From: Forsythia viridissima
Lineage: Eukaryota; Streptophyta; Magnoliopsida; Lamiales; Oleaceae
Reading direction: 5' to 3'
Length of the DNA stretch: 64,000 nt
Assembly: GCA_030279155.1 (NCBI GenBank)
Contig: CM059041.1
Coordinates: 19,294,708 to 19,358,707 of the forward strand
The notes below the pieces were generated by a model. It worked only from the letters and a program-made list of their open reading frames with translations, made no database searches and had not been told where the DNA came from. Both the position numbers and the translations under genes were made by a program. The number at the start of each line of letters is the position of its first letter. Position 1 is the first letter of the stretch. Shown here piece by piece: positions 11,715-22,293 of this stretch.

Positions 11715-12669
11715 GACTGTTTACTTCCTTAGAACTTCGCTGCATGTATTCAAAGAAGTAGAGTTAGCACAGATAAGAGCTCCGACGTATGAATGGGTGA
11801 AACTTTTATTGTTTATCTGGTAATTTCATTTTTGCATTCAATATGATTTAATTTCAGATATTATACCTTTTAATATTTGTAATTGAAATGCAAATGTTTG
11901 TTCCAATCTATTTATTTTTTCATTTTAATTATCGTTCAAAAATTAAAAATCATTCTTTGTTCAATGTCAATTTTATCATACTTGAAAATTTACCTAAGTA
12001 GATAGTGATTATAAGAAATTTACTCAAAACTTCTAAAGACGTTAGTGCCCTATACAATTTGAGAATAATAGACTCAAACCAATAAAAAGTTTAAAGAGTT
12101 TGTCCTGCATTGAGTACCATATAACAGAGCTCGGTGAGAACAAAGATGATCTAAACAAAATAGAGGAGCAGTTTGCATCTTCATGTTTCCAATTTTTTAT
12201 CTTCATTAGATGAATAAATGTGAAATGTAGGAGTTAACATTGAAATCTAGGTTTATTTAAACTATTGGCTGTAAAATGTAATTTCATGAGGTCAACAATG
12301 TGGCTGAGTAGGGGTTTACTTATTTTTAATCCTCAAATTATTACTTCTAAAATTATTCAGTCCAGATTATAAAATCTCTTTATTCAGAAAGATATACCCT
12401 CCATTACCTTTTCCAAACGAAAGTGTCAAATTCTACTAATAGAGATACCATTAACTCTTGTATCACTTATGATTTAATTGCTTATTGTGTTTAATCCTTA
12501 GTACATAGTTGCTTGAAATTATATTAAACAATTAATCGTTAATGCATTTCACACTATTCATAAATTTCCTTCTTTGCAGGAGATTCTATTTCCTTATGGA
12601 AAATTGAGGAGGGGAGATTAGAAGCTGCAAAACAGCTTCTTTCTTGCAAATGGGTTTTCCTGTGCTAAG
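11715..12669 (+). other. Exon-like pieces of unknown origin inside the Helitron
   Basis: At 12581-12669 a segment preceded by a pyrimidine tract and AG and followed by a GT donor reads DSISLWKIEEGRLEAAKQLL before stopping. Near 11740-11800 another open piece reads EVELAQIRAPTYEW. Neither was recognised. They could belong to the same donor genes as the Polycomb or dehydrogenase pieces. The sequence between them is A/T-rich and intron-like. Confidence 0.25.
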
Positions 12670-14162
12670 GTAATTGTTATGGTGGTAGACCATTTACTTA
12701 AAATTATCACCCTGTCTGTCTTCTTTTTTAATAGAGATAGAGACATGTATAATTAAAAATTGTAACAGTTAACTAGATTTTTTTTTTTATTCCACTTCCA
12801 TGAGATTCCCTCATTTCCATGAAACTTAGTATATTCATGGTTGATATTATCATGTCATAATAGAATTTATTTGACTCTATGTGTTCCCTTATTTCTATGT
12901 TCAAGATGTGGCAAAAGCAAATAAACCAATCCTACCAATGCACGGTTAACAAAGGTTAAGTTCAACTTAACACATTAAAACTTCGGCTTTGTTGTTTAAT
13001 TCATTAAATCTTGCAGCAAAATTGTCATCACAGTAATTCATTTTCCATTGATGAAAAATTGCACAAAATGCTGTAAGAACCAAGTTAATTCCCTCAATTT
13101 CTTATTTGTGACTTTTAGCTTTATATACTAAGAGCATGTGCAAGATTAACTTTTATGTTTCTTTTTTGTTTATATAAGGTAGTTTAATAAATAATATTAT
13201 GCAGTGCAATTCACAGATTTTTAAGCTATCAATACCGATTGCACCATATTGGATTTCATCAAAACAACCAATTCAATTAGCACCATATATTTCCATGTAA
13301 CCCATGTGTATTCACTGTAAAGTTATGCGAAACCCAGAAATCAAGTATACGAATTTTATGAACTTTAAGAATTTTTTTCCCAAATGTAGACCTTTGAAAT
13401 CCTTCCATGTTAAAGAAATGATTTATATTATTCTTTTTACTCCTGAAGTATTTAAGGAAACATCTGATTGCTTCATGTGAGAAGTCTTTGTATCTATGCA
13501 TTACCATGGTATCTTGTTGAGTATCTTGTTTATATTTTTTCTACTATTCATTAAAGAATTGAAGAAAAAATTAAAAGCTGCATTAATTTGATTCAGAGTA
13601 ATGACAACCTTTTCTGTTGGCTGCTTTTTACCTTTTTTAGCAATCCAATTATTCAATGAAGTATGTGATAAATTATGGTATTTTTAAATTTTCTTCTTTT
13701 CAAAATACATTGGGAAGGATGCTACCTCACGCATGATATTTCAACTACAATGCTATTTTAGGATGGTTGTCAAGATTGCTAGCATACTCAGACGATATGT
13801 GCTGCTTATTTTGCCAAATGATTATATTTTCTTCATACCATACCATTTTTTTTTTGCTTTCATTCTTGTAGAACTGTTTGCCTTGTGTTCTGGAAGAGTG
13901 GTTGAATTTGTTCCTCACTTTTGACACATGGTTTGATTGAATGCTCTACTCACGCATCACATATATTCTTACTTTTTGCTATTATTAAATTAATCTTTTT
14001 GCTCATTAATTATCTAAATAAAAGCTAATCTAGCCCTCATATATGCTCTTTGACCATAACATCGCTTATCATTCCAGTTGCTTCATAGGTATTTAAAAAT
14101 CTTCTAGGCAAATTTTATGTAGATTCTGAAGAATTTGTTTAATGCTTACCTTTTCATCTGCC

Positions 14163-14400
14163 AGCTCTCTTTGGAGTTTCGGGTTTTGAATTAGGTTATT
14201 CCATGGAAAATCCCAACTCCCTGGTATTGTAGGAAGCCCAATTTGGTGATTTTTCCAATGGGGCTCAGGTGACATTTGATCAATTTCTCAGCAGTGTGGA
14301 GTCATTTTGGTTGCGGCAGACTGGATTAGTTGTTCTTCTACCTCATGGTTAGGACGGCCAAGGCCTTGGATACTCGAGTGCACATTTGTTTGCCCAGTTA
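14163..14400 (+). pseudogene. Captured 2-oxoglutarate dehydrogenase E1 fragment
   Basis: The plus strand reads GFELGYSMENPNSLVL, then EAQFGDFSNGAQVTFDQFLS and RQTGLVVLLPHG, then DGQG. This is the pyrimidine-binding (transketolase-like) domain region of plant mitochondrial 2-oxoglutarate dehydrogenase E1. The intact enzyme is a thiamine-diphosphate subunit of the citric-acid-cycle complex. Two in-frame stops are present, one between NSLVL and EAQFGD and one between LLPHG and DGQG. The start of the piece (14163-14181) is frame-shifted just after a possible AG acceptor. It is a dead fragment of about 240 bp. Confidence 0.85.
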
Positions 14401-15100
14401 GTCCAGAAAGCTATAAAGCCTGACCCAATAAACTCTCCCTAAACTTTCAGTGTTCAACAAATGAATTTCAAAGAGAAATTTCATGTAAAGAAAGTTTCTA
14501 ACCCCTTCAGTTTGTGTTGGTTCTTTTAAAAGGTATTTCAAGATGTACTATTATGCTTGCGATTAAATTTTCACATAAAGTGTGAAAATGCTTCAAAGTT
14601 TATTCAGTTTGTTACTATTGTAAGAATAAAGAGTACTGAATTGAATATGATTATTGAGGAAGTAAAGCACATTCTTGCTAAGAGGCTGCTTCTTCCGTTA
14701 ACACTAATATTCTTATGTCTCATTAGTTTGAGAACTTGTTGCCATACACAGTGATGTAAAATTCTATTTATGCTGGGTTTGACATTTACTAAATTGTTAT
14801 TACCTTTTCCTTACAATCAAAACTTGTATCATATTCACTGTAAGTTTGGTACTTGGTGCTACGACATTCTTGTATTGTTCATCAGAAATTTTATGTAGCT
14901 ATAGCTAACCATAATTATACAATAATATAATTTCTTCTGAGGCAGAAGGCCAAATTTCCATTCCAAGTCTGTCATATTTTTTGGATTTGACTTAATTGAT
15001 AAGAGAAACTGGTTCTTTCTCAGAGCTCTTCCTTTTTTTGGCAATAGATTAGGTAATGTGTTGACTGAGCATTAATCATAAGACTATTTCCCAAGTTATT

Positions 15101-15394
15101 TTGAATCCTTGGTCATTCTCAGGTTGGCAACAAATTTGGGGGGAGCACAGATTGGGTTCAATACTGACAGATGGGCACGTTGGCAGGTTTGGTGACATAT
15201 TACTTGCTCAAGCTGCCGGGCTTCTTCCATCATTCACGTCTACCAGATTAGATTTTTTATCAGAAGGTCAAGATGCAGTTGTTGTAGTTGATGGTAAAGC
15301 ATTTCAAATGTCACGTGTTTCAATGTATGGTTGTAAAAGTCCACTTTCCTCGCTAGAAATGATTCCTCATGTTGGGCACGAACGGGTAGGGTAG
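15101..15394 (+). pseudogene. Unidentified 97-codon captured frame
   Basis: The open frame includes FGDILLAQAAGLLPSFTSTR, DFLSEGQDAVVVVDGKAFQM and KSPLSSLEMIPHVGHERVG, with the composition of real protein rather than noise. The first codons (around SGWQQIWGEH) follow a possible acceptor (ttctcag, 15115-15121), so the true exon may start there. I do not recognise the family. It sits about 700 bp downstream of the dehydrogenase scrap in the same Helitron and is probably a third captured gene's exon. Confidence 0.45.
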
Positions 15395-16307
15395 CATTGG
15401 GAACTTTATTAGAATTATACTTATAACAAGAAAATCGTGGGAGGGAATGAAAATCTTTTTTTTTTTTATTATTTTAAATTGTAAAGTAGTGTTCTTTGCG
15501 TCCTAAATTCTGCAACATATACTTGCTTTGTAGCATAGTAAGTTATGGTTCTGTTTCGTTAGTGTAACATGTATTACTCCTTGACCTGTACATGTGATTC
15601 AATTTTTGATGAAATTTTAGCGATCCCATATGCATTTTTTTGGACGTGCAGAGAGACTTGGGAACCAGTGTAAAACATGTATATTTTTGGCACAGAAAGT
15701 AAATGATGATGCAACTGATCATATTTTATAATTTTAGATGAACTACTTGAGCTGATGAGAAGGTGATTGATGTTGTCGTATATGGAGTTATTAATGATAC
15801 TAACTGGTCTTGTGATCTATAGTAAGTGTTAAAACTGCCTTAAACATTCCCTGGGAGCGTGGTGAAAATCTACATGGAGTATGTGAATTCTCCCAGGATG
15901 ACACCATGAGTCCATTAGAAAGTTTGTCTTTGAAGAATTTTTCAGCTATACAATTCTTAAATCATGAAGTGGTGAAATACATAAATGAGCACAATCTCCT
16001 CCTTTGACAATCTTAATTCCTACCAATACATTTGTTGATGGAGCTCCTACATGCAATTGCCCTTTTTAGACTCCGTCGTTGAAATTTGGTATGATATATA
16101 AAGCAAAGAAATAAAAAAAATAAAAATTGCAAGCCTCTATATTCTCTCAATCATGGCATTACACTAAATGCAGTGCCATCGTCCATTTCTCCATTTTTGC
16201 TTTGATGAATGTTTTTAGAGATTTCTTTCGTAAAAATGGAATTTTCCTTCTAAGGGAATGCAATATTTACCTTATTTTTCTCTTTTGGTACATAGGAAGA
16301 TACAACT

Positions 16308-16470
16308 AAGGGAATGTTCGGTGTAGTTTTTTTGAGAAAAAATGGGTTTTTTTTTTGTACTTTATTGACTTTTCAAATTTTTTTGTAGTGTAAAAAAGTT
16401 GAAAAGTTAAAAATTGTAGGCAAAAAAGTGGGGTTTTTTTTTTGAAAAAATAGCTATCGAACGTGCCTTA
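16308..16470. mobile_element. Small MITE-like inverted repeat
   Basis: The left end TAAGGGAATGTTCGGT and the complement of the right end TAAGGCACGTTCGAT form an imperfect inverted repeat around a T/A-rich core of about 160 bp. The GTTCGGT-type terminus resembles the Tourist-like element at 63044. The flanking target repeat is not clean. Confidence 0.45.
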
Positions 16471-16966
16471 AATAAAAAATTATGTAATAGTTCTTACAAA
16501 GACGAGAATGGTCAAATCTGCCAAAATGAGAAAACTAATAGAAAAAAGTAGTTTTTAGCATTTCTCCTATATTTGCAAGGTGATTTATGCAATCCTCAAG
16601 TTTATTCGTATACTGATTTGCATTATCTTATAAATTACGTGGTTTTTCTTTTTTCATTAAAGGAGATAAAATTCATCTATTTGTAACATTTCTATCAGCA
16701 CAAGATACAAAAACTTTGGTAATTATGTCTAATTACAAAGTTTATTATGATTAGAGAGAGATTGCACATTGTTCATTAGCTTATTAGATTATTAAACAAA
16801 GAGTGGAATTTTACAACTTAGCAAAGACATGGGACAATTAGAAATAAAATTCTATCATTACAAAAATTAATGAGTTCATTCTTCAAGAAGCACAAAAAAA
16901 CATTTATATTCTATTAAATTTGTATTAACACAATCGTTTTAATTAGTAGATTATCACGGACAACTT

Positions 16967-16993
16967 ACGTGCATAGCACGTTCCCATAACTAG
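16967..16993 (+). other. Helitron 3' terminus: hairpin plus CTAG
   Basis: A perfect 6-bp stem with a 3-nt loop (16967-16981) is followed by eight bases and CTAG. This is the structural terminator of rolling-circle transposition described for the superfamily. Confidence 0.9.
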
Positions 16994-18110
16994 TATATAT
17001 ATATATGTATATATATATCAAATTTGAAATCAATTTAGCCAGCATTCTAACATCAAAGTCTGGACACACACACACATATATATATTTCAATTAACAAACC
17101 AAAAGATGATTAACCAAAATATTATAATAATCTTTGTTAGCCTGCCATTATAATAAAAGGTTCAAGATTGTTAAGACCTAGTTGATATAATTTCGTAAAG
17201 TTTGTAATTTTTCATATTAATGGCGCCAGAAATTTTTTTATTGAGGTCTGAATCCAATTGCCAAATCCTACGCATAAAGACATTGAATAATATAATAATT
17301 TAAACAGATGTAGTACAATATCAAACTATCGCCATAGAATAATTTCTAATAATTAAGCGAAAAATTTGACTCCCACCAAAACATTAATCAAAATGCTGCA
17401 AATTTATCACACAAAATATTCTCAATTTTTGACATAAGACAGTGTACTTTGATATCAAAATTTTGATTACTACAAATTCTAGATACAATTGCATATAATT
17501 ATTGAGTACAACAAATTCTTACCTAGAAGAGATACGAAAAAAATTCTAGAAGTGAGAGAAAATAGACCTTCTTTATTTTGTGCCTGGAGTCTTCACAAAT
17601 CTCACAGTAGACAGGAGACTTTTTTTTTTAAGATTTGCTATTTATATTTTTCACTAAAAAGTCTCCAGAAGTCTGGTAAGTAGAGAATCCCTAGAAGTCA
17701 TTCTCAATTTGAATACCTTGTGCCTATAAAGTTTTAATTGAATACCCTATGACTTTTAGAGACTTTAAAAAGTCTTTAAAAGTCTCAATTGAATACACCA
17801 ATACTTTTAGAAGCTCTTAAAAAATCTACATTCAATACCTCTAAACTTTTAAATACTTAAAAATCTTTAAAAGTTTCAATTTGAATACACCCCATTAGTG
17901 TTCGGCGATGGATGGGAGGCAGATAAGTAATAAAACGACGATGGACCTTATCCCTTCTATGGGGCTCCTAAATGATTCTGGATTCTTAAAAGTAAGATTC
18001 TGAGTCATCAAACTATTTAAATCTTTAAATTTGACTCTTCGCTGTGATAGAAAAACAGTAAAAGCTATTATGATTGAGGCCACGTTGTCGGGGACTTCCT
18101 TTTATAGATT
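16994..18110. other. Intergenic, A/T-rich, probable transposon remnants
   Basis: No gene is visible. It begins with the right half of the interrupted (AT)n tract. Between about 17550 and 17890 there are many short repeats of agtctttaaaagtctcaattgaatac type ending in tacacccc. These look like subterminal repeats of a DNA transposon, possibly the right end of the PIF/Harbinger element. Confidence 0.4.
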
Positions 18111-18876
18111 TGTTGACGTCGGAACCTGCAATGTCTACGTGTCAACAGATCTCCAGTCACTCCTCTGCCAACCTGTATGTTATCTGTACACTCTGACAAT
18201 CGTTAGGTACCAATATCTCCAGAGAAAAAGGGTCCGGCGATCGTTGGTACTCCGATGATCAAGTCAACTGTCGGTATTTAGAGCAATACACGGGGGGCGA
18301 AAGTAATAGGGCGTAGGAGAGACAATCAGACAAAGATTTAAGCAGAGTTTGGGGTGGGATTTTTAGTGCAAAAAAGAGCGTACCTTGGAATAACCGGAGA
18401 CGTCGTATTTATAGCGCGAGAGTCCTGATTGATTTAGGTAACAAATCAATCAGATACTCAATCGGATCCTCCTTCCTTATGGGATATGGATCATTCATTG
18501 TCAAGACAATCTCCATGATTACCTTCCTTATCTGAGCTTATCACGTTGCATGATTTTAAGAGATTATAATTCAGTTTTCTTGTGAGGATCCGTGCGCCAA
18601 ACTAACACAATCTGTCTTCAATTGTCTCTCTCGTCATTCCAGAATATTGTGCTACCTGCTAGCTAAGGTTGATACGAAGCCCTGCAAGGCCCCATGGCTC
18701 GGTTGTGAGTGCCGAGGCCTTCCCTGGGCCTCGCGGCATTCTGGCTGCAGAAGGCTAAGATGTCTGGTGGGCTTCCGAAGCCCCTTTCAGAATTTACGGG
18801 GCCTTTCATGGGCTTATATGGAAATTTCGTTGGGCTTTTGCTGACGTGGAGGTCCTATCGAAATCGGGTGGTAACA
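18111..18876 (-). mobile_element. Solo LTR of the Ty3/gypsy family of the 41403-54668 element
   Basis: It starts TGTTGACGTC and ends GGTGGTAACA, and is flanked by the exact 5-bp repeat agatt (18106-18110 and 18877-18881). It aligns along its length with the LTRs at 41403-42127 and 53943-54668, sharing the segments ctacgtgtcaacagatctcc and actccgatgatcaagtcaac, and it has the same TATAAATA box on the minus strand (18406-18413). There is no internal domain, so recombination between two LTRs removed it. Its length of 766 bp is slightly above the other copies. Confidence 0.9.
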
Positions 18877-18881
18877 AGATT

Positions 18882-19495
18882 TTATCATCATTTGTACTTC
18901 CAATCCTTTAGATTCAACATATTACCAATTGGTTAAGTATTTTAATTTTTAAAAAATTCAAATTTAAATGATCTTTTTATCAAAGAACCAAAAACTAATA
19001 CTTTCAAAATTTGTCATAAACAAATATTAATTTGGATTTCACAAGCAACGAATGTGTTTAGACTAGACAATGTATATCATGTTCATCATAATACCTTAGA
19101 TGATCTATCTTGTCTTTACATATTAATTTTCATTGATTTTTATCTTTTTTTGGACTCATTTTGCAAAGATTTGTTGGTTTCCATGTAAAAATGGCTCTCT
19201 TTTAAGTCTTGTTTTTGGTTTCTTTTCTATTAAGTTCGGTATGAGTTGCGGCCTTGAATACTAAGGATAGACACGATTTATCTTTTATAGACAAGTTGGT
19301 CCTATGCACAGTCCTTTTCGGGCTCCTACTTGGTCGGGCGTAAATCGTGTCCTGACTTGGTTGGCCTTATAATGGCTAGATTGAAACAAGAAAAAACTTG
19401 ATTCCAATTATTAGAATGTGTATTTGGTTCTTTCCTTTCTCGATAAGGGAAAAACTTGAGCAAACAGCAAATGCATGTTGTTTAATACATCAAAG
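18882..19495. other. 3' flank of the carboxylesterase gene
   Basis: No gene or recognisable repeat was found. This A/T-rich stretch lies downstream of the minus-strand carboxylesterase and presumably holds its 3' UTR and polyadenylation signals, which I did not pin down. Confidence 0.5.
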
Positions 19496-20431
19496 TCACA
19501 GATGTTGTATAAAGTCACACATCTGCTTTTGGAGCAAATGTGTGGCCTCTGATTCAGGATGAAAAACATGATATGCATGCGATTCACCCTCGGCTTCAAC
19601 CAATTCCACTCTCTTCACCCCTTTGTTGTGCAGAAATTCTGCATACATGACTCCTCTTTCTTTCAAGAAGTCCAATCCTGCAACATAAACCACCACTGCT
19701 GGAAATTGGCACCATTCAGCAACACTCAAATCTACCTTGTCAAAATTGCATCCATAAAAATCTCGGTTTGATCCTTGCGGTAAACTTAGCCCCCAAAACA
19801 TATCATTCATCGCCACATCCTGGGACGAACCCTCGGCCAGTTCTAGTTTAGTCCTCTTTTCACTCCCAAAATAAGGGTGGATTGACAGCAACCCTTTTAT
19901 TAAAAGATTGCGATTATTACTTTTAACAGCTTTTATGGCAACCTGATGAGCAATATTTCCTCCAGCGCTATCGCCAGAAAGAAAAACGCGCTTAAGATCA
20001 GAGCATTGAAGCCATGGTTCAACGCACCTATTGGCGTGCAGCCATTCAAGCGCGCTATAACAATCATCATAAGCTATGGGGAGCTTATTTTCTGGCGAAA
20101 GGCTGTAGTCTACTGAAAGGACAATGGTTTTTGCTCTAACTGAGAAATCTCCAAGGAAAATGTGGTATCCTAACCATGTAGTTGAGCCAATGCAAAATCC
20201 TCCACCGTGGAAGTAGACCAGAACTGGAATGTGGGTTGCTAATTCCGGGGCATTAGGAACGAAAATTCTAGCAGTTATTTGCTTTGACGAATCAATCACT
20301 ACGTCTTTGGATATGTATCCATTAGATGATTCGCTTGATGGGGTTGCTATTTCGGGAGCAAAGCGCTTGACAGTGCCATTAGAGAATACTTGAATGTACC
20401 CGGGTGCTTCGGCAACTATAGACATTTTCAT
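19496..20431 (-). CDS. Plant carboxylesterase, alpha/beta hydrolase (CXE family)
   Basis: This intact single-exon gene encodes 311 residues, the usual size for the plant CXE/GID1-like esterases. The oxyanion-hole motif HGGG is at residues 75-78. The nucleophile elbow GDSAGG is at 153-158 with Ser155. The acid is Asp254 in GLDFLKERG and the base is His285 in ESHAYHVF, so the triad is complete. No signal peptide or membrane segment is visible, so it should be cytosolic or nuclear. Family members hydrolyse small esters; the gibberellin receptor GID1 is a relative that has lost the catalytic His, which is kept here, so this is an enzyme and not GID1. The substrate cannot be told from sequence. 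The first ATG is followed two codons later by another ATG. A large retrotransposon inserted about 265 bp upstream of the start codon. Confidence 0.93.
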   Translation of the reverse strand: MKMSIVAEAPGYIQVFSNGTVKRFAPEIATPSSESSNGYISKDVVIDSSKQITARIFVPNAPELATHIPVLVYFHGGGFCIGSTTWLGYHIFLGDFSVRAKTIVLSVDYSLSPENKLPIAYDDCYSALEWLHANRCVEPWLQCSDLKRVFLSGDSAGGNIAHQVAIKAVKSNNRNLLIKGLLSIHPYFGSEKRTKLELAEGSSQDVAMNDMFWGLSLPQGSNRDFYGCNFDKVDLSVAEWCQFPAVVVYVAGLDFLKERGVMYAEFLHNKGVKRVELVEAEGESHAYHVFHPESEATHLLQKQMCDFIQHL

Positions 20432-20698
20432 ATCCTGGTAACATGAAATTCAGCTTAAATAAGCTTGTGGGAGAGATTTGGTTATTGGTAGGGTGGAAAG
20501 TGGGTTACTCATGGAAAGAGCAATGGTGTTCAAAATTGTTTAGTTGACCTAACAAACTTTGCTTTGTATTATAGTATGAAAATCACATAAAAAAGAGAGA
20601 TTATGCCAAAATAGGTGGGAGATATTTGTATGATTGTAGGGATCAATGAGTCTCTATATACAAGATGTATAGATTTGTCTTATTTTGGTCACTAAATT
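20432..20698 (-). promoter_or_regulatory. Remaining proximal promoter of the carboxylesterase gene
   Basis: About 265 bp separate the start codon from the retrotransposon insertion point (TSD 20694-20698). A TATAATAC-like sequence on the minus strand near 20570-20580 could be the TATA box. The former upstream promoter continues at 31892, 11.2 kb away. Confidence 0.45.
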
Positions 20699-21439
20699 TG
20701 TTATGCACCGATCCTACCTGGCAGTCCACAGGGGCACGATAGTCCCATTCATGCGCCATGTAAGCATAGCCGAGACAAATACGTCTTGACCTAACCCTTC
20801 TCAGAGGCGGTCTGGGCTGAGCCTAACCCTTCTTCGAGATGGTTTGGGCCGAGGGGTAGATTACCGAGGCTTGTGGGGCCGAATAGCTTGAGTAACCGAC
20901 CCTGGTTGCGTGCCCAGGAAGCCTCCCCCACCAAACCTATAGTTTAATCTTGAAAAGACTGATGGGACTGCCTGCCAATGCGGTTTGTCACAGTCGTAGC
21001 CCCTTAGTTTGCGGCTGAAAGTGACTTTCTCATTAATGCTAATGACGTGACACCAGAGATGTGACTCAAGAACCCTTCAGATGGAGCCAAGTGTCACACA
21101 TCGGATGGGGTCATTGTTATAGAATTTAACTATAAATACTAAGCTTATTTCCACAAGAAAGAGATGTTTAAAAGATATTACTCTCACCAGAAATATCAAG
21201 TCATCCATTCTAATTTCATTCAAGTGTTAAAACCACTTGGAAAATCGTTAGAGGGAGGCCCTCAAGCTATTACGTCTATTAAAGTGTCTCTCTCTTTTTA
21301 TCTATCATTACACATTTACCCGGTCCTAGATCTATCTACGTGGTTGAATAAACTGCGTGGTAGTCCAGGTAAGAGGAGAAAGACACGTAAGAAGAGGAGG
21401 CGTGGGGTTCCTGTTGGCAGCCGTTTTTGGAGGTCAACA
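20699..21439 (+). repeat. 5' LTR of the Tat-type element
   Basis: It runs from TGTTATGCACCG to GGAGGTCAACA. The TATA box CTATAAATA is at 21130-21138. The short open frame in its downstream part also appears in the 3' LTR and is not a gene. Confidence 0.95.
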
Positions 21440-21442
21440 GAT

Positions 21443-21456
21443 TGGCGCCGTCTGTG
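21443..21456 (+). other. Primer binding site
   Basis: TGGCGCCGTCTGTG lies three bases after the LTR. The first nine bases match the 3' end of plant tRNA-Asp; the rest is the form commonly seen in Tat-group elements. The primer tRNA is therefore only tentatively Asp. Confidence 0.7.
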
Positions 21457-21528
21457 AGAATCTGTAAAAAGCTTTAGCTTCTTTGAACAAAGGGATCTCC
21501 TTGAGCAAAGGATTAACCGGCCCACATA

Positions 21529-22293
21529 ATGAGCGGAAGCAACGAAGATGAAAATCCAAGGAGAACTAGGCCTACAACGGACGGAGAAACCGTGGCGGGA
21601 GCAAGGGCTGAAGAGGCTCCTCGGAGGAGACGTGGGATGAGACCCCCCACCACCCTAGAGCGAGAGATAAGGACGATGGCCGCCAGCGTGAGACAGCTGG
21701 CCCAATACCAGGCCTAAATGCAAGGATATATCCAGATGATTCAAGGGCAAGGTGGGAACCGCCGTCAAGAATTGGGTTCGCCCGATCCCAATGAGGAGCA
21801 AGAGGTTGATAGCGGTCACCTACGTGGCCCTCAAATCTGGGGAGAAGCTTCACGCGTTGGGACAGACGTGGAAGCAGCCAACCCCCCAGTCGCCGGCAGG
21901 AGGCCCCAACCAACGATGTCTGCCAGCGTATTCGAAAGGCTGGGTGAACCTAGAAATGGGGAATGGCCTAGGGAAAATGAACCAAGAAGAGAACAACCTC
22001 AGAGTCCCCCTAGAAATAGGCGGGAAATGAGGGCAAGAGAGGCAGAAGCCAGGGAAGAGTCGGGTTTCCAACAGGCGACACATCCGCAGCCCCAACATTA
22101 CGGAGAAGAGCAACAGGCACCGCGCCTCCCACAATACCCTCCAGAAGCAAACGTTGGGGAGGGGAGACTCGGGGCTGGCAAGATCGTACGAAATAGACGA
22201 CGACGACGAGAACCTTCTATTTTCAGCCGGGATCCGAAACGCGTTCGTCTCCCACGAGTTTCGCGTGCCCAAGATTGCCCCCTACACTGGTAG
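21529..22293 (+). pseudogene. N-terminal Gag of the Tat-type element, broken
   Basis: The frame starts at an ATG 86 bp after the primer binding site and encodes a hydrophilic, Arg/Glu/Pro-rich region. A TAA stop at 21715-21717 interrupts it. The reading frame then passes out of phase near 22150-22200, where the acidic run DDDDENL begins the next frame. The same MSASVFERL and DDDDENL landmarks occur in the second Tat-type element (MSVSVFDKL, DDDDENL), which supports this being true Gag. Confidence 0.75.

Larger units (their letters stand above)
8094..16993 (+). mobile_element. Non-autonomous Helitron carrying captured gene fragments
   Basis: The 5' end is TCCTAACTATAATAAAAG, with the TC start and TATAATAAAAG phrase usual for plant Helitrons. 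The 3' end has a perfect hairpin (ACGTGC-ATA-GCACGT, 16967-16981), an 8-nt spacer and CTAG (16990-16993). The base before is A and the base after is T, the rule for Helitron insertion, and there is no target duplication. Removing it rejoins an (AT)n tract. Length is 8,900 bp. I saw no Rep/helicase coding sequence, so it would depend on an autonomous relative. Inside are exon-intron fragments of host genes and one nested MITE. Confidence 0.88.

Noticed and set aside
17148..17162. Second Helitron-like start (attataataaaagg)
   Set aside because: It has no TC at the proper place and no matching 3' hairpin with CTRR downstream.
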